In this document: piece by piece, positions 6,042 to 7,467 of the stretch | Numbering within the stretch: the first letter of the stretch is position 1 | Layout of the letters: each line of letters starts with the position of its first letter | Program-made: the position numbers and the translations under genes | Notes under the pieces: model-generated | Told to the model about the DNA's origin: nothing | Seen by the model: only the letters and a program-made list of their open reading frames with translations | The model's database searches: none | DNA from: Acidobacteriota bacterium | GTDB taxonomy: Bacteria > Acidobacteriota > Thermoanaerobaculia > Multivoradales > JAHZIX01 | DNA length: 7,467 bases | NCBI GenBank assembly: GCA_020439725.1 | Contig: JAGQSE010000106.1 | Coordinates: 1-7,467, forward strand | Direction of reading: 5' to 3'

Positions 6042-6775
6042 CCCGCGAGGCCGGCGGCGCCGGCGAGGCTGAGGCGTCCAGGACGGATGTGGGCGGCGAC
6101 AGGGGCCGGCCGCGGCCTCGGTCCGCCGACGCCACGACGCGATGGCTCCAGCGGATCCTCGGCGTGATCCTGTTCCCGCTCTTCCGGATCCCCTTCGTCC
6201 GCGCCACTCCCGGACTGGCGGCCTATCGCCGGGGGCCTCACCGTGTCTTCGTCTGCAACCACGTCAGCCTGCTCGACACGATCTTCGTGGCATCCGTCCT
6301 CTGGTCCCACGGCCGTAGCCCGATCCTGGTGTTGGGGGACGCTTCGGTGTGGCGGCGTTCGGCGTTGTCGCGCTTCCTGAGCTCGCGGGTCGGGTACCTG
6401 CTCGAGCGAGGTCGCCTCAACAAGCTGAGGATCCAGGAGCTGAGGGCCTTCGGGGCTTCGGTCGCCGCCTTCGAGCTGCTGGTCTTCCCCGAGGGCACGC
6501 GCGGCGACGGTCTGAGCGTCAAACCCTGCCAGCCGGGCATCTTCTACATCGCTCGCGAGGCGCGCGCTCCCATCGTCCCGGTGTTCATCGAGAACATGCA
6601 GCTGCTGTCCACCAAGACCTCGGGCTTCCATCCTTTGCGCGGGCTGCGCAAGGTGGTGATCCGTTTCGGCGCAGCCATCGAGCCGGAGGAGTACCTCGAG
6701 CTCGATCGCGCCGATCTCACCGAGCTGGTGCGCCGCCGGCTCGAGCAGCTGGCGCCGGGTCCGCCGGCGCCCTAG
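6038..6775 (+). CDS. PlsC-type lysophospholipid/acyl acyltransferase (LPLAT family)
   Basis: The 245-residue product transfers an acyl chain from acyl-ACP or acyl-CoA to a hydroxyl or amine acceptor at the membrane. The family signature H(X4)D is NHVSLLD, with His75 and Asp80. GYLLERGR (119-126) matches the second block, FPEGTRGDG (150-158) the acceptor-phosphate block, and PIVPVFIEN (178-186) the fourth. A hydrophobic stretch at about 36-54 probably attaches the protein to the membrane. The start is chosen at GTG 6038, which overlaps the preceding stop as GTGA, in line with the other junctions of the operon. Residues 1-32 are a Gly/Arg-rich, low-complexity tail, so a later start such as the GTG at 6089 is possible. 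The context suggests that it offloads the product of the KS pair; the acceptor is unknown. Its TAG stop overlaps the opposing deacetylase stop. Confidence 0.92.
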   Translation: MTREAGGAGEAEASRTDVGGDRGRPRPRSADATTRWLQRILGVILFPLFRIPFVRATPGLAAYRRGPHRVFVCNHVSLLDTIFVASVLWSHGRSPILVLGDASVWRRSALSRFLSSRVGYLLERGRLNKLRIQELRAFGASVAAFELLVFPEGTRGDGLSVKPCQPGIFYIAREARAPIVPVFIENMQLLSTKTSGFHPLRGLRKVVIRFGAAIEPEEYLELDRADLTELVRRRLEQLAPGPPAP

Positions 6776-7467
6776 CGCGGTCCTTGGACCGGCGCCGGTT
6801 CGGGTAGGAAGGCGGTGTCGAGGGAACGGTTTCGCAGGGCCTCGAGGAGGGCGGGCAAGACCTCGAGGACGACGGGGCGGCCGCCGGGGCTGGTCGCGGC
6901 GTTGCCGTCGTGAAGCAGCAGGACGTCGCCGGCGGCGAGGTCCGAGAGCAGCCGGCGACGCACCCGCTCGGGGTCGCCGTCGACGGTGTCGAACCCGCGC
7001 CGCGTCCACGACGCGAGCATCAATCCCCGCCGTGCCAGCACCGGTTCGAGGAAGGGGCTGCGGATGCCCGCCGGCGCTCGCAGATAGCGCGGAGCCCGGC
7101 CGGCGACGTCCGCGATCACCGCCTGTGCCTCGTCGATCTCCCGCCCCAGCCGGCGCGGACCGAGCCAGGCGAAGCCCTTGCCATGGTGCTGGGTGTGGTT
7201 TTCGAGGCGGTGGCCCCGGCGGACGATCTCGGCCGCCAGGTCCAGGTGCTGTGCGGCGCGGCGGCCGATGACGAAGAAGGTGGCGCGGGCGCCGTGGTCG
7301 GCGAGCAGGTCGAGGACGGCGGGGGTGACCTCGGGATCCGGACCGTCGTCGAAGGTAAGGGCCACCGCCGGTGGTCCGGCGGCCGGCAGCCGGCGCAGAT
7401 TGGGCCCAAGCCAGTCGCAGCGGGGAAGCATTCCCGCCGTCGCCATGGCGGCATGGCCGACGACGGC
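6772..7467 (-). CDS. NodB-homology polysaccharide (carbohydrate) deacetylase, start probably outside the window
   Basis: This is a carbohydrate esterase family 4 type enzyme that removes acetyl groups from N-acetylated sugars using a divalent metal. Numbered from the ATG at 7446, the motifs are TFDDGPDP (31-38, with Asp33 and Asp34), HTQHH (84-88, metal-binding histidines), RAPAG (123-127) and DVLLLHDG (174-181); the catalytic set looks intact. The 224-residue form from 7446 has no Shine-Dalgarno, and the frame stays open to the window edge (upstream residues AVVGHAA). The sequence before the catalytic domain (MLPRCDWLGPNLRRLP) resembles the segment that follows an N-terminal membrane helix in relatives. 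The true start is therefore probably beyond 7467 and the protein membrane-anchored. It converges on the acyltransferase, and both stops share CTAG at 6772-6775. Its substrate could be a lipid-linked sugar or peptidoglycan; the link to the lipid locus is inference. Confidence 0.9.
   Translation of the reverse strand, partial: AVVGHAAMATAGMLPRCDWLGPNLRRLPAAGPPAVALTFDDGPDPEVTPAVLDLLADHGARATFFVIGRRAAQHLDLAAEIVRRGHRLENHTQHHGKGFAWLGPRRLGREIDEAQAVIADVAGRAPRYLRAPAGIRSPFLEPVLARRGLMLASWTRRGFDTVDGDPERVRRRLLSDLAAGDVLLLHDGNAATSPGGRPVVLEVLPALLEALRNRSLDTAFLPEPAPVQGPR
6778..6791. terminator. Hairpin between convergent genes, possible bidirectional terminator
   Basis: CGGTCC-TT-GGACCG is a perfect 6-bp stem with a 2-base loop, two bases after the acyltransferase stop. 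An alternative, larger stem pairs CCGGCGCC (6764-6771) with GGCGCCGG (6791-6798) around it. No T-run follows on either strand, so this is not a classical intrinsic terminator. It lies inside the last codons of the deacetylase gene. Confidence 0.35.

Noticed and set aside
4946..7009. 687-codon open frame on the minus strand
   Set aside because: It is antisense to two well-supported genes and part of a third, has Arg/Pro/Ala-rich composition and no recognisable motif. Long antisense frames are common in GC-rich DNA.

Overview
This is a GC-rich, gene-dense bacterial window from what is probably a Gram-negative soil or sediment bacterium. The gene style and the short GGTGCCAGCCAC-type dispersed repeats would fit Acidobacteriota or a related deep-branching phylum. 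That placement is a guess from style, not from a marker gene. The centre holds a compact lipid or polyketide biosynthesis locus arranged around a divergent promoter region.

Layout. Positions 1-205 (minus) hold the N-terminal part of an unrecognised protein. Positions 206-364 are intergenic and carry two copies of a short repeat. Positions 365-1330 (minus) encode a zinc-free quinone oxidoreductase of the MDR superfamily, and 1350-2915 (minus) an AMP-forming acyl/aryl-acid ligase. These two are 19 bases apart and look like one operon. The ligase is interrupted in frame by a cluster of the same short repeat, adding about 54 residues between motifs A6 and A7. Positions 2916-3274 are the divergent control region, with a good sigma70-type plus-strand promoter, an inverted repeat over its -35 box and a possible 49-codon leader ORF. 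Positions 3275-6775 (plus) hold four tightly overlapping genes: an acyl carrier protein, a complete ketosynthase, a second ketosynthase-fold protein that has lost all three catalytic residues (chain-length-factor-like), and a PlsC-type acyltransferase. Positions 6772-7467 (minus) encode a NodB-type polysaccharide deacetylase whose stop codon overlaps the acyltransferase stop in a shared CTAG.

How the genes may work together (inference). The ligase would activate a carboxylic acid and the ACP would carry it or the growing chain. The active and inactive ketosynthases would form a KS-CLF heterodimer that builds the chain, and the acyltransferase would move the product onto a lipid or other acceptor at the membrane. 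The oxidoreductase may reduce an enone or quinone intermediate. The deacetylase could free an amino group on a sugar acceptor, but its link to the pathway rests only on adjacency. No ketoreductase, dehydratase, malonyl transferase or phosphopantetheinyl transferase is visible here. They must lie outside the window or be borrowed from primary fatty acid synthesis.

The strongest points for follow-up are the catalytically dead KS partner, the in-frame repeat expansion inside the ligase, and the divergent control region.
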